Positions 33,920-43,622 of a stretch of 64,000 bases of DNA are shown piece after piece. Origin of the DNA: CAZZCU01 sp964652825 (GTDB taxonomy: Bacteria; Bdellovibrionota_B; Oligoflexia; Oligoflexales; CAZZCU01); assembly GCA_964652825.1 (NCBI GenBank), contig CAZZCU010000002.1, positions 62,001-126,000 on the forward strand. Direction: 5' to 3'. The notes beneath the pieces were generated by a model that was not told the DNA's origin, did not search any database, and was given only the letters and a program-made list of their open reading frames with translations. Each line of letters starts with the position of its first letter. The first letter of the stretch is position 1. Position numbers and translations under genes: made by a program.

Positions 33920-34471
33920 ATGCGGCTTGGTCTATTCTTAGTGGTATCCGTGCTGGCGGCGAACGGATGTGGTATGCAAAATACCGCGACGCTGCTCACA
34001 GCAAAACGTCATGCCGATGGGCAAATGACCGACGGTCGTTTCCCGCAGCATCCCGATCCCGCCCTCACCCCCGGCGAATTATGTGACGAACCCGATTCTC
34101 TCCGCCACCCCGAAAAAGTTCCTTATTGTGAACGCGATGTCGATAGCTCCACCAAACAAGACATTATTCGCACGTACGATCGCGAACTCGGATTTCATAT
34201 CGGAGCGATGGAACGCGGTGAATTCAAAATCGATCACTTTATTCCTTTATGCGTCGGTGGCAGCAATGGCCGCGAGAATCTCTGGCCACAACATAAAACC
34301 GTCTATGAACATACCGACCGTATTGAAGATCAAGTTTGCCAGTTAATGCAACGCGCCTTGATGAAGCAAGCCGAAGTCGTGCAACTTATCCGGCATGTGA
34401 AATTCAACCTGGATGAGGCGGCGGGCGTTCAACGCGATTTGCAGGATAAACTGGACGGCCATAAGCGTTAA
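33920..34471 (+). CDS. Secreted HNH-type nuclease, probable lipoprotein
   Basis: 183 residues, ATG preceded by AAGGAG. Short signal ending AANGC (Cys17); the residue before Gly is Asn, so lipidation is likely but not certain. The HNH-like site is KIDHFIPLCVGGSNGRENLWPQ (about residues 110-130), the D-H...P-L...G-G...N-L-W-P pattern of secreted HNH/EndA-type nucleases; HVKFNLDEAAG follows. Four further Cys could form disulfides. It would cut nucleic acid outside the cytoplasm, for nutrient scavenging or competition. No immunity gene is seen, which fits an exported enzyme. Confidence 0.72.
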   Translation: MRLGLFLVVSVLAANGCGMQNTATLLTAKRHADGQMTDGRFPQHPDPALTPGELCDEPDSLRHPEKVPYCERDVDSSTKQDIIRTYDRELGFHIGAMERGEFKIDHFIPLCVGGSNGRENLWPQHKTVYEHTDRIEDQVCQLMQRALMKQAEVVQLIRHVKFNLDEAAGVQRDLQDKLDGHKR

Positions 34472-34503
34472 ACCTGGCAAGATCTATCATAATTGCTGAC
34501 CAA

Positions 34504-34538
34504 TAAAAAAAGCGCCACTTTCGTGGCGCTTTCTTGTT
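34504..34538. terminator. Bidirectional rho-independent terminator
   Basis: AGCGCCAC (34511-34518), loop TTTC, GTGGCGCT (34523-34530). An A tract precedes and a T-rich tract follows, so it can stop both the rightward nuclease gene and the leftward flgE gene, which converge here. Confidence 0.9.
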
Positions 34539-34556
34539 TAACTTATCCGCGTTCTA

Positions 34557-35882
34557 TTAGCGTTTCAGGTTCACGACTTCTTCGATCATGCTATCGGTCG
34601 TGGTGATCGAACGCGAGTTGGCCTGGAAGCCGCGCTGCGTCATAATCATATTCACGAACTGGGTTGCTAGATCGACGTTGGATTCCTCCAAACTCGAAGC
34701 ATAGATGGAACCGCGTGTACCGGTTTGCGGACGGCCGATACGGGGCGGACCTGATTCCAGGGTTTTAAAGAATTGGTTACGACCGGCTTTTTGCAGACCA
34801 TCGATGTTCTCAAAGGTTGCAATGGCAAGCGAAGCGAGCTGGCGCTGAATACCGTTGGTGTAATAACCCCGGATGGTACCATCCAATTCGATCTTCAAAC
34901 TTTTCAAGTTACCGGCTTCAAAACCATTCTGGTTATGAAATACCGTTACTGATTCGGCAGCAACGGATGACGAGGTACCAACACCATTGCCACCTTCAAT
35001 ACCGATATTCTGACCAAAATCGAGTTCAATTTCCTGGTTTGGCAAGGCACCGCCCTTGAAACTAACTTCGTTTTTGAAAGTCTCTTCGGACAGCAAGTTA
35101 CCCAAAGAGTTGAAGGTCAACTCGCCAGCGGCGACTTCATGCAACGGCACATCCGTATCGCCATCCACGACGTCTTTGGAGTCGACGCAGGCGCGCCAAG
35201 CCCACTTGGACTCGCCACTGGAGGCTTCGAGACGATTGTAATAAATCGTCATGTTATGGCCGCGACCCTGGCTGTCAAAAACGGTGATGGTGTTATTGAA
35301 GTTCGAGGTTTTCTCCGCTCGATTGACGTCGAATTCACTCTCAAGAACGTCAGCTCTGGAATCAAGATTGACGTTCATCATCACCTTCTTAGTGGCGACG
35401 GGAGGCAAGTTGTTGGTGACCAAACGGATATCACTGACGCGCGTTGACAACAGGCCGTCTTGATCCGCCTGATAACCTTGTATGCGACCGCCAACCGAGT
35501 CGACGAGATAGCCATCGCGATCAAAAGCGAATGAACCAACACGGGTAAAAAACTGGCCACCGGATTCTTGCGACTCAGTATTAGGGTTGGAGACAACGAA
35601 CAAACCGTTACCCTGAATTGCCAAGTCGGTGAGATTGTCAGTTACCGCCAGACCACCTTGCGTATGAATGGTTTTTACATCACGCAAACGGCAACCACGG
35701 CCCAACTGCGAGGAGTTACTACCGCTACCAAGATCAACTGACAACAAGTCTTCAAATTCCGCACGATCGTACTTGAAGCCACGCGCGTTGGCGTTGGCGA
35801 TGTTGTTGGCGATTACGGACATACCATCGGAGTTAACCGACAATCCAGTAACGCCTGTGTACAAGGCTTGCGAAATACCCAT
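34557..35882 (-). CDS. flgE: Flagellar hook protein FlgE
   Basis: 441 residues. N-terminal rod/hook signature ALYTGVTGLSVNSDGMSVIANNIANANARGFKYDRAEF and the C-terminal EESNVDLATQFVNMIMTQRGFQANSRSITTTDSMIEEVVNLKR are the D0/D1 helices that pack into the hook. The centre has the FlgE core (NLTDLAIQGNGLFVV near residue 85). Length and C-terminus separate it from FlgF/FlgG, although a FlgG-like hook-basal-body protein remains the nearest alternative. Usual partners flgD and flgK/L are not in the window. Confidence 0.9.
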   Translation of the reverse strand: MGISQALYTGVTGLSVNSDGMSVIANNIANANARGFKYDRAEFEDLLSVDLGSGSNSSQLGRGCRLRDVKTIHTQGGLAVTDNLTDLAIQGNGLFVVSNPNTESQESGGQFFTRVGSFAFDRDGYLVDSVGGRIQGYQADQDGLLSTRVSDIRLVTNNLPPVATKKVMMNVNLDSRADVLESEFDVNRAEKTSNFNNTITVFDSQGRGHNMTIYYNRLEASSGESKWAWRACVDSKDVVDGDTDVPLHEVAAGELTFNSLGNLLSEETFKNEVSFKGGALPNQEIELDFGQNIGIEGGNGVGTSSSVAAESVTVFHNQNGFEAGNLKSLKIELDGTIRGYYTNGIQRQLASLAIATFENIDGLQKAGRNQFFKTLESGPPRIGRPQTGTRGSIYASSLEESNVDLATQFVNMIMTQRGFQANSRSITTTDSMIEEVVNLKR

Positions 35883-36059
35883 GATGCTACCCCCAAAACT
35901 TGGTTGGTCAAAGAAACGATGATCGAGTGAAGTTAGACGAGATGCCTATTGATTAGACTAGCAGGGGAATATCGCAATGGAACATTGTTGCAAAAATTCA
36001 TACTTTTGCGGCAATTCAGGCGAGAAACCAAAGCGGCGTCATTTTAACCCGCGAATTTG

Positions 36060-36569
36060 CTAAGCGATTAACTTGAAATTTGGTCGATCAACAACCGTTT
36101 CACCAGCCTGGTTCGTACCATCCGCGGACTGTGGTTGCGGATTTTCCACGTATTTTTTGTACTCGTTCGGCTGCAATTGCGGCGACGGCACGCCGTCTGG
36201 CCGGGGATTTTCAATCACATCCTTCCAGGCGACATACAACGTCATCAGCAGATTCTCGACGTTTTCCAGATATTCAGGATTGTTTTCAATATTGCCTTGG
36301 ATCAGGCGATCGATCATGAATACATAAAGATTCTCGAGATCCACAGCTAATTGGCCACCGACTTTGAAGTCCAAGGTTGCCATAAGTTCGGAAATAATCG
36401 CTGTGGCTTTGCTGATGTATTTACCCTTGTCAGCGACTTTACCGGCTTTCATTGCCGCGAGCGCTTGCTTGGTAAAACGAATGGCGCCTTCGTAGAGCAT
36501 TAGGAGGATTTTTTCGCGACTAGCTGTCGTGACTTGCGTCTTCTGATAATTGCGGTACGGATTATTCAT
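36060..36569 (-). CDS. fliS: Flagellin export chaperone FliS
   Basis: 169 residues. The first 125 match FliS: MNNPYRNYQKTQVTTASREKILLMLYEGAIRF, then ELMATLDFKVGGQLAVDLENLYVFM. FliS binds the C-terminus of unpolymerised flagellin in the cytoplasm. A Pro/Gln-rich tail of about 45 residues extends beyond the usual length. Lies 27 bases after fliD in the same direction, the standard fliD-fliS order. About 175 bases without a gene separate it from flgE. Confidence 0.93.
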   Translation of the reverse strand: MNNPYRNYQKTQVTTASREKILLMLYEGAIRFTKQALAAMKAGKVADKGKYISKATAIISELMATLDFKVGGQLAVDLENLYVFMIDRLIQGNIENNPEYLENVENLLMTLYVAWKDVIENPRPDGVPSPQLQPNEYKKYVENPQPQSADGTNQAGETVVDRPNFKLIA

Positions 36570-36596
36570 CGCTGACTACCTCGTTAGTGCTCTTAC

Positions 36597-37952
36597 TTAG
36601 CCGCCACCTCCTTGCGGAGCCTGGCCGCTGCCCATCTTCGCCGCCAAGAAATTCCCCTGCTGCTGCATCCCGGCCATTTGACCTTCGAGGGCCGTAAACT
36701 TGCGGCGGATCATCTCTTCACGTTGCGTCAACAGTCGTTCGCGATTTTCAATCGCCTTATCTTGATTCTCAATCACTTTGTCGAGACCGCGGATGCGGCT
36801 GCGAACAATCCCGTTACCCGGATCACGAAAACCCTTGAGCTGAGACGCCATGCGTTCAGCTGCACCGGCTCCGGCACGTGAATGAATGAACAAGCTGGCA
36901 ACGCCTTCATAGTCTTCGGCAAGCGCGGCTTTAACTTTAGTCTCGTCGAGTTTCAGCGTACCCGACTTGGGGTCGGTGGTAATCCCAATATCCGCAAGAG
37001 TATTGAACTTACTGCTGCTATTCAGTGGACTGCCAAGTGCCGATTGCAATTGGCGAAGAATGGTCTTAATCGATGCATCACCGGCTAACACCCCAGCGCG
37101 ATCGGTATCAGGATTCTTGGCAAACTGACCGTTGATAAAGCTAGCGACGGTATTGTACTTCTCAACAAAGCCTTTAATACCTTCCATGGTCGCGTCAACA
37201 TCGTGGGTGATGTTCACTTGCACGCGCGTACCAGGCTCGGCGCGCTTAACATAAAACGTCGCGCCCTCCACCAACTCATCAAGCTGATTATCTTCATCAG
37301 TAACCGGTACGTCTTCAAACAGAATGTCGAGGTTGCGACCGGTGACTTGTTCTTTGAATTCGAGGAAGGTCGTATCCTCGTCAATATTGATGGCGGCTTC
37401 CTTGCCGGATTTTTCGCTGATAATCAGCAGACGATAAGGATCAGGTTGAAACTTGGTGTTAATCACCATGGCTTTGACGCCAATTTGTGCATCGTTGATT
37501 TGCGACGCAACTTCTTCGAGAGTGAAACCGGGTTCGATGGTAAGTTCAGCGGGCTCCATGTCTTCGCGTTCAATCATCATGAAACCAAATCCGACCGGCG
37601 TCTCGTTACGATCAGGGAACCCCAACGCCAGCTCTTTCTCATTCTTGGCCATACCGCGCACTTCAAATTCATAGTTGCCCAGCACGGCATTCGCGCTCAC
37701 AGTTCCTTCGATGATATCGGGGTGTGAGGATTCAACTTTTAGTTTAAAGAAATCCCCTCTGGTTTTCAGACCGGTTAGCGCCTGATCCAATTCGGTGAGA
37801 TGTGTCTGGAGTTTCTCAAATTCTTTCTTTTCATTGACGACAAGTTCCTTGCGTTTATTGGCGGTCTCCAACGGAATTCGCTCGGCCTGGATCAGTTTTT
37901 CAACCATATCCGGCGGAATTCCCGAAGCTAGACCTGGCATGCGTATGCCCAT
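36597..37952 (-). CDS. fliD: Flagellar filament cap protein FliD
   Basis: 451 residues. N-terminus MGIRMPGLASGIPPDMVEKLIQ carries the FliD_N pattern (GLASG...D...I..L), with coiled-coil helix to about residue 65. FTLEEVASQINDA is the conserved segment near residue 145. FliD_C includes AGVLAGDASIKTILRQLQSALGSP, IGITTDPKSGTLKLDETKVKAAL and the terminal coiled coil VIENQDKAIENRERLLTQREEMIRRKF. The end is Gln/Gly-rich (GQAPQGGGG). Caps the filament and promotes flagellin assembly. Confidence 0.95.
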   Translation of the reverse strand: MGIRMPGLASGIPPDMVEKLIQAERIPLETANKRKELVVNEKKEFEKLQTHLTELDQALTGLKTRGDFFKLKVESSHPDIIEGTVSANAVLGNYEFEVRGMAKNEKELALGFPDRNETPVGFGFMMIEREDMEPAELTIEPGFTLEEVASQINDAQIGVKAMVINTKFQPDPYRLLIISEKSGKEAAINIDEDTTFLEFKEQVTGRNLDILFEDVPVTDEDNQLDELVEGATFYVKRAEPGTRVQVNITHDVDATMEGIKGFVEKYNTVASFINGQFAKNPDTDRAGVLAGDASIKTILRQLQSALGSPLNSSSKFNTLADIGITTDPKSGTLKLDETKVKAALAEDYEGVASLFIHSRAGAGAAERMASQLKGFRDPGNGIVRSRIRGLDKVIENQDKAIENRERLLTQREEMIRRKFTALEGQMAGMQQQGNFLAAKMGSGQAPQGGGG

Positions 37953-38025
37953 GAACTCACCTTATATTAAGCTGTCGCAAACGCGATCACATGCTACAAT
38001 TGCAGTTAAAATCATACGAGAGACC

Positions 38026-38973
38026 ATGAACGATATCCGAATCAGCCACCCAATAACGAACGAGCATTTCGCCGGACGCGATCAACTGCTGCAGGAAGCC
38101 TTGCGGCCACAACCGCTACCATTCCAAATCACCGCCGAGTATCCACTGGTACTGAATCACGCTGATAGCGCTTACAGTTATTGCGTAACACACGGTGGTA
38201 ATATCGTAGCCCACGCCAATCTCTGGCCACGCGTACTGATCGATCGGGAAAATGGCGCACACTGCGATGTGGGACTCATTGGGAACGTTGCCACCAAAGA
38301 ACAATGGCGCGGTCAGGGCATCATGTCCAAATTACTCGAACATCTGAAAATGATTGCCGCCGACTCTGGTATAAAAGCTCTGTATCTTTGGAGCGACCTA
38401 TCTCAATTTTATCAGAATCATGGCTTCCGGTCACTCGGGTGCGAGCTACGCTGGAGTTTCAGCTTAAACCGACGCTTGCGCGGAATGGCCGATACGAGCT
38501 GGGAATTTTCTGCCGTGCCGATATCGCAGATTGATGAGGCCATGCTTCAGAACATTCTCGATCTGCGTTCGGCGGCACGCGTTACATTGCGGCGTTCCCC
38601 GGCGGAAATGCGCGAGCTTTTAGCCATTCCGGCGACATTTCTATTGATTGGTCGCCAAGTCGGCAGTACCGCGATTGCCTGTTATGCGGTGATAGGCAGA
38701 GGCTATGATTTGGCCGGTGTGATTCATGAATGGGGTGCCACCGAACCAAACATTCTTATTGCCTGCATCCGGCATATTATCGACAGGATTCAGATGCCGG
38801 AAATTATTCTGCTGACCCCCGGAAAAGTCTCCAGCACCTGGCATACAGCTTTCGCGGATGTCGCTGATCAAAAAGTTGAACACCCTCTGGCTTTGGTCTG
38901 CACTCTTGACCAAAACGAGAGGGTGCGAAGTTTAGTGGAACGTAGCTTTATCTGGGGGTTGGACTCAATCTGA
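38026..38973 (+). CDS. GNAT-family acetyltransferase, two-domain
   Basis: 315 residues from ATG 38026; the frame is open back to 37795 but that part is antisense to fliD. The N-terminal GNAT core includes GLIGNVATKEQWRGQGIMSKLLEHLK with the acetyl-CoA loop RGQGIM (about residues 95-100) and ALYLWSDLSQFYQNHGF. A second alpha/beta half (about 165-315) resembles an Eis-like or tandem-GNAT second domain. Substrate unknown. Placed between fliD and fliC but transcribed the opposite way; a role in flagellin or sugar modification is possible but only suggested by position. Confidence 0.78.
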   Translation: MNDIRISHPITNEHFAGRDQLLQEALRPQPLPFQITAEYPLVLNHADSAYSYCVTHGGNIVAHANLWPRVLIDRENGAHCDVGLIGNVATKEQWRGQGIMSKLLEHLKMIAADSGIKALYLWSDLSQFYQNHGFRSLGCELRWSFSLNRRLRGMADTSWEFSAVPISQIDEAMLQNILDLRSAARVTLRRSPAEMRELLAIPATFLLIGRQVGSTAIACYAVIGRGYDLAGVIHEWGATEPNILIACIRHIIDRIQMPEIILLTPGKVSSTWHTAFADVADQKVEHPLALVCTLDQNERVRSLVERSFIWGLDSI

Positions 38974-38991
38974 GTCCACCAACATCAGTGT

Positions 38992-39837
38992 TTACTGACC
39001 TTGCAACAGACTCAAAGCCATCTTCGGAATATTGTTAGCTTGCGCCAACACCGATGTACCCGCCTGCATCAGAATATTGTTACGCGTCAATTCCGAAGTC
39101 TCGATCGCGATATCAACATCTTTAATACGCGAGTTAGCCGCCGACAAGTTCTCGATCGACACCGCCAGGTTACGAATCGTGCTTTGCAGGCGGTTTTCGA
39201 TCGCGCCTAAGTCACCACGAATCGACGACACGTAGTCGATGGCCTGATCAAGTTGCTGCAAACTACGCTGCGAATCAAACTTGCTGGCGACGCCAAGGTC
39301 TTCCATACCCAGTTTATCGGTATTGATATCAGAACGGAAAGCATCAAAAGAAATCCGATCGACACCCAAAATATTCTTACCACCGGTATTAACCTGGAAA
39401 TCCAGACTACCGCCAGTACCGTCAAGGAGCATCGTACCGTTGAATTCCGTAACATTGGCAATACGATCGACTTCTTCCTTGAGCGCCTGGAATTCCTCGT
39501 TGAGGAAACGACGCTCCTGATCACCGATCGTATCACTGGCTGATTGCACGCCAAGTTCTCTTAAACGAACAAGAATGTTTTGAACTTCGTTCAAACCACC
39601 CTCAGCAACCTGAATCAACGAGACACCATCCGATGCGTTTCTCTGCGCCTGTACCAAACCTCGGGTCTTGGCGCGGAGTTTCTCGGAGATCGCGAGACCT
39701 GCCGCATCATCACCGGCACGATTAACGCGATAGCCGCTCGACAATCTCTCTAAAGAGACGTCCAGCAATCGCCGGGTTTCGCGCATGTGTCGCTGTGCTG
39801 TTAACGACGAAATATTCGTCGCAATCCTTAAGCCCAT
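38992..39837 (-). CDS. fliC: Flagellin
   Basis: 281 residues from ATG 39837 with GGAGGT upstream. N-terminal D0/D1 LRIATNISSLTAQRHMRETRRLL... with RLSSGYRVNRAGDDAAGLAISEKLRA and C-terminal RLQSTIRNLAVSIENLSAANSRIKDVDIA...QAGTSVLAQANNIPKMALSLLQ are canonical. The variable centre is short (about 70 residues), so the filament should have a small surface domain. Only one flagellin gene is seen here. No clear sigma-28 or sigma-54 promoter could be read upstream. Confidence 0.96.
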   Translation of the reverse strand: MGLRIATNISSLTAQRHMRETRRLLDVSLERLSSGYRVNRAGDDAAGLAISEKLRAKTRGLVQAQRNASDGVSLIQVAEGGLNEVQNILVRLRELGVQSASDTIGDQERRFLNEEFQALKEEVDRIANVTEFNGTMLLDGTGGSLDFQVNTGGKNILGVDRISFDAFRSDINTDKLGMEDLGVASKFDSQRSLQQLDQAIDYVSSIRGDLGAIENRLQSTIRNLAVSIENLSAANSRIKDVDIAIETSELTRNNILMQAGTSVLAQANNIPKMALSLLQGQ

Positions 39838-40018
39838 ACTCACTTACCTCCGGACGGACGCTTTGGTGCTACCGGGTTTAAAAAAAGGAAACATTAGAGT
39901 GGGATCTTTTTAAATCGTAACACAGTGGGATGCCGAAACAAGTAGGCCCTTGCAGCTGATTTTGCCGAGTGCAAAACTTCCCAGCACCTACATCGCGAAA
40001 CTACAGACTTTTTGCCGG

Positions 40019-41002
40019 CTATTTGGCGTCGCTCAAAATCGTGGAAAGATCTTTAATCACTGGCTCGGCGCGATTCTCGCCGAGTTTTACATCGGTCATC
40101 GCAAACTTGGAAGTCACCCAAACCTCATCCGACCCCTTGTTTTGCGACAACGTCTTAAATCGCAAACTGTCCACCGGCATACCGTTGTGCTCAAAGATCA
40201 ATTCAAAACGGGTGTCGGCGGCTTCCAGCTGCTTAAGATCGCTGCTGTCAGCATACGACATGATACGAAGCGATGCGACTTTCTCCAGCCAGGTTCTGAA
40301 CGACGGCTTGGGCGTACTGCTCTCGGCATCTACGCGCCACTGTACGCCACCTTCCTTGTCACGCGCCGCCTGTACCAATGCCACATTTTCGTCGCCACGC
40401 GTTATAACAACACGTGTATACTCCTCAATTGGTCTACTCAATAAGTTGCGCTCAAATAATTGCGCCGGCGCTTTGCTGATGTAATCAATATACTGACCAA
40501 CCAATAACAGAACGCGGTTATCCTTGTTGTCCAATGCAAATATATTACTGCTGCCATAACTTTTCTTACCGATCTTCAGCTCCAACAATGTCGCATCCAG
40601 GCTGTGAATCTTTAAGGTGGCTGGTTGATCCTTCAGACCGTATTCCTCAAGCTCATCGCTACTGGCCTTGCCCACTGTTCGCAAAGCCTCGAGAGGATTA
40701 AACGAGGCTAGTACATCTTTCATACGTTCGGTCGCGCGAAATTCCTGGATGGTGGCTGGCTCTCCTTGGACAGGCGTTAAAGTCTCATGACGCACCCAAT
40801 ACGCGCCGGTTTGCGGTCGCAGCTTGATGCTGACTTTTTCACCGGCAGATTCATAAGTCACTTCGCGCACAATCTTGGGATCAATCTTGATAATCTCCAC
40901 CCGATCGACATCGCCATCGTTCGCCGGCCTTGTCGCCCAATAAGCAAACCCAAGACTCGCCACCAATAATAAACAGTAACCAACAAAATCACGCCGCCGC
41001 AT
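40019..41002 (-). CDS. DUF4340-type membrane-anchored protein of the Gld-like ABC operon
   Basis: 327 residues. One N-terminal membrane segment (about 8-23), then a repeated strand-rich periplasmic region with FNPLEALRTVGKASSDELEEYGLKDQPATLKI, the DUF4340 hallmark. Fourth and last gene of the leftward operon: it overlaps the end of the GldG-like gene by 14 bases. DUF4340 proteins regularly accompany GldG-type proteins; the function is not known. Confidence 0.8.
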   Translation of the reverse strand: MRRRDFVGYCLLLVASLGFAYWATRPANDGDVDRVEIIKIDPKIVREVTYESAGEKVSIKLRPQTGAYWVRHETLTPVQGEPATIQEFRATERMKDVLASFNPLEALRTVGKASSDELEEYGLKDQPATLKIHSLDATLLELKIGKKSYGSSNIFALDNKDNRVLLLVGQYIDYISKAPAQLFERNLLSRPIEEYTRVVITRGDENVALVQAARDKEGGVQWRVDAESSTPKPSFRTWLEKVASLRIMSYADSSDLKQLEAADTRFELIFEHNGMPVDSLRFKTLSQNKGSDEVWVTSKFAMTDVKLGENRAEPVIKDLSTILSDAK

Positions 41003-42884
41003 GGTCGCTTATCCTTCCCGCATGACGTTTGCGTGTCGCCAAGAACCCGGCCAACAACACCAACAATGGAACAGCCACGACTGAACCCCAGAACCACACT
41101 AAATCTTCTTTGCGCGTATGCAGTATTTTTATGTCTTCCTCACTGGTCTGCGCACCAGCCAAGTGCGACTCACCGGCCAGCCATTTTAGCGAATCAAGCA
41201 ACAACAACAAATTCCCCGGCACCTGCGTATGCAAAAGCGCGTCTGAAATCATCGTCGCGTCCGAGAAAACGATCAATCGGCCTTCTGGCGCAGCGGCATC
41301 AGCGGCCTTATAGGTACTGGCCGTGCCGATAACATAGCTGTTACGTTTCTCGGTATCAGCATCAAAGCGAAAGTTCTTATTGGCATCCACAAAAGTGTCC
41401 GACAAGGCTTTAACGATTTCAAAATTTTTCCAGCCATGAGCCTCGGGCGTCACTTCCATATATGCCGACTGGAACACCAACACCCCGATGCGCTCCTCAT
41501 TGCGCGCCAGATTACTGACCGATTCGTGTGAGGTAAACACATTGGTGAACAGGAACCAGAAATCCGCCGGACTGCTGGTCGCCTTCACGTAATTGCGATC
41601 GTTGCCTAGAATCTGCAAACGCACGTCGATGCCAATCTCCGCCAACATCTTTAACAGCGGGTCATCCTGGCGCTTTTGTCCAGGTGCCGCCGGTTTTTGA
41701 TCCGGACGTTCATTATCCAAAAAGATCAGAGCTTTGCCCCCCGCCTGCAGATAACGCTGCAAAGCCGCGACTTCTTCTTTGAGAAAAGGTTGATTGGCGC
41801 CGGCGATCACCACCACCGATGCTTCTTTATTGATTTCCTGAGCACTGCCTTCGGCGGCACCAAAAAACCGCAGCGAGTAATTCTGGCTGCGCATAATGGC
41901 TTCTAAACGCTTCAGCGAGTACAACGGATCCTCATTGCTAGCGAGCCACGACATTTCACCGTGACCGCGAGTAAAGTAGGCGATCTTGCGCGCCGCCGTG
42001 AGCGCGAGAAAGGCTTTTTGAAACTCGTTGTCAAAATTTTTCAGGACTGAACGCGCACTGCTCAGATTCAGACCAATATCGATACGTTCGCGTTTGTCGC
42101 CGACCTCCAAAAGCATCTGGCCGTTGCGCGACACCCGGTATTTTTCCGCCTGGGTCGGATGCAAATCCTTATCATAAAAACTTACCGAGACTTTCTTTTC
42201 GAGCTGGGTCAACGCCTGAGTATATTCTTCGACGAAAGGACGCACTTCATTATCTTTGGGAAAGAACACGGCGATATTGAGCGGCTCAGTGAGTGTCTGC
42301 AACAACTTCGCGGTAGCCTCACTGGGCCGCGTGGTCTTCAGATAACTCCAATCAAATGCCTTATCTTTTTTGCTGGCGCCATAATTGATGGCGATAAGAG
42401 AACACAGCACCATACCCACCATCAACCAGGTAAAACCCGCGCGCGCCACGCGCCGCGATTCCGCCAACGCACCGCGACCGGCGCTGAAACGCGCGGTCTC
42501 GATCCCGATACCGGCGGCAAAACCCAAAATCAATGCCAGTAGCCACACGACCAATAATACTTGTCCGATGATGGTTTCAGGAGCGGGAGAGGTACCGAGT
42601 ACCCGCATATAAATTTTATAAACCACACACCCGCCGACCACTACGAACTGCCAGGCGGCGGCACAATACCAAGCACGTGCTTCCTGATACAAACCATCGC
42701 GGCGCGCCCAGAAACCAGCAATGATCGGCGCCAGCGCGCCAAGCATGGCCAACACCAAACCCGACACCCACAACGCTAGATAGAAACGATCCGCGGAAAA
42801 ATAACGTTCCGCGGCGTAAAATAAAATCAAACCGACAACAAATAACGGCAGCCGCAATAAAGCGGCCACTTTAACCGTGATCAT
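40989..42884 (-). CDS. GldG-like ABC transporter auxiliary protein
   Basis: 631 residues from ATG 42884 (GGAGGTGG upstream; ATGA overlap with the permease stop). Four to five membrane segments in the first 190 residues, a large periplasmic region (about 200-590) matching the GldG/ABC_transp_aux domain (KLLQTLTEPLNIAVFFPKDNEVRPFVEEY; KIAYFTRGHGEMSW; SVVVIAGANQPFLKEEVAALQRYLQAGGKALIFLDNE) and a last membrane segment near 605-625. In gliding bacteria GldG works with GldA and GldF; in others the substrate is unknown. Confidence 0.84.
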   Translation of the reverse strand: MITVKVAALLRLPLFVVGLILFYAAERYFSADRFYLALWVSGLVLAMLGALAPIIAGFWARRDGLYQEARAWYCAAAWQFVVVGGCVVYKIYMRVLGTSPAPETIIGQVLLVVWLLALILGFAAGIGIETARFSAGRGALAESRRVARAGFTWLMVGMVLCSLIAINYGASKKDKAFDWSYLKTTRPSEATAKLLQTLTEPLNIAVFFPKDNEVRPFVEEYTQALTQLEKKVSVSFYDKDLHPTQAEKYRVSRNGQMLLEVGDKRERIDIGLNLSSARSVLKNFDNEFQKAFLALTAARKIAYFTRGHGEMSWLASNEDPLYSLKRLEAIMRSQNYSLRFFGAAEGSAQEINKEASVVVIAGANQPFLKEEVAALQRYLQAGGKALIFLDNERPDQKPAAPGQKRQDDPLLKMLAEIGIDVRLQILGNDRNYVKATSSPADFWFLFTNVFTSHESVSNLARNEERIGVLVFQSAYMEVTPEAHGWKNFEIVKALSDTFVDANKNFRFDADTEKRNSYVIGTASTYKAADAAAPEGRLIVFSDATMISDALLHTQVPGNLLLLLDSLKWLAGESHLAGAQTSEEDIKILHTRKEDLVWFWGSVVAVPLLVLLAGFLATRKRHAGRISDHAAA

Positions 42885-43609
42885 CCCTGCCACCTCCGCG
42901 CTTCTAACGAGCGGACCGCACATTCCAGAAAGAAAAAGATCAAACTACCGTAGTAAACTAGATCCCCGATATGCACGATGCCCTTGGAAAACGGCGTGAA
43001 GTGCTGATTGTGAATAGCCAGATAGCTAAACAAATCCTTGAACGGCGGCTGCACAATTGCCGAGACCATCCACAAGACCAGGAAGGTCACGGCGAACATC
43101 GCGCCCAACACCGCCGCGATCAGTTGATTCGGCGCCAGCACCGATGCGAAAACGCCCATGGCCATAACTACCGAGCCCACCAAAATCGAACCAACATAGC
43201 CAGCAGCCAGATGCCCAATCGAAATCTTGCCATGAATAAAGATCAGCGCCGGCAGATATAAAGTCAGCGCATGCAAAAACACAAAGAACATAAACGCCGA
43301 TAAAAATTTTCCGTAAATAATCTGGCGTTCCGTTACCGGTGATGTGTAGAACAGCACGACCGTGCCTTCTTGTTTTTCTTCGGCCAACAGACGCATGGAT
43401 AAAAATATGCCGGCCACCATACTGATGCCGCTATGATAATAGAAAAAATCCGACAACACCTCGCCGGAGAATTTTTCCCGACTGCCCACGGCAAACGAGG
43501 TAAACAGCAAACCATCGATAAACAAGGCAACTGCGGCGATGATGTAACCCATCCAGGTGCTGAAAAATGCATGCAACTCGCGTCGCGCAATCAAAATCAT
43601 CTTGGCCAT
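42881..43609 (-). CDS. GldF-like ABC-2 permease
   Basis: 242 residues from ATG 43609 (GTGGAG upstream); the frame extends further but overlaps the ATPase. Six hydrophobic segments, beginning with the typical ABC-2 start ILIARRELHAFFSTWMGYIIAA and including MRLLAEEKQEGTVVLFYTSPVTERQIIYGKFLSA, the coupling-helix region contacting the ATPase. Permease half of the exporter whose ATPase is the next upstream gene. Confidence 0.88.
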   Translation of the reverse strand: MAKMILIARRELHAFFSTWMGYIIAAVALFIDGLLFTSFAVGSREKFSGEVLSDFFYYHSGISMVAGIFLSMRLLAEEKQEGTVVLFYTSPVTERQIIYGKFLSAFMFFVFLHALTLYLPALIFIHGKISIGHLAAGYVGSILVGSVVMAMGVFASVLAPNQLIAAVLGAMFAVTFLVLWMVSAIVQPPFKDLFSYLAIHNQHFTPFSKGIVHIGDLVYYGSLIFFFLECAVRSLEARRWQG

Positions 43610-43622
43610 ACTACAACTCCAC

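Noticed and set aside
39838..40018. Sigma-28 or sigma-54 promoter for flagellin
   Set aside because: Neither TAAA-N15-GCCGATAA nor GG-N10-GC patterns with adequate match were found.
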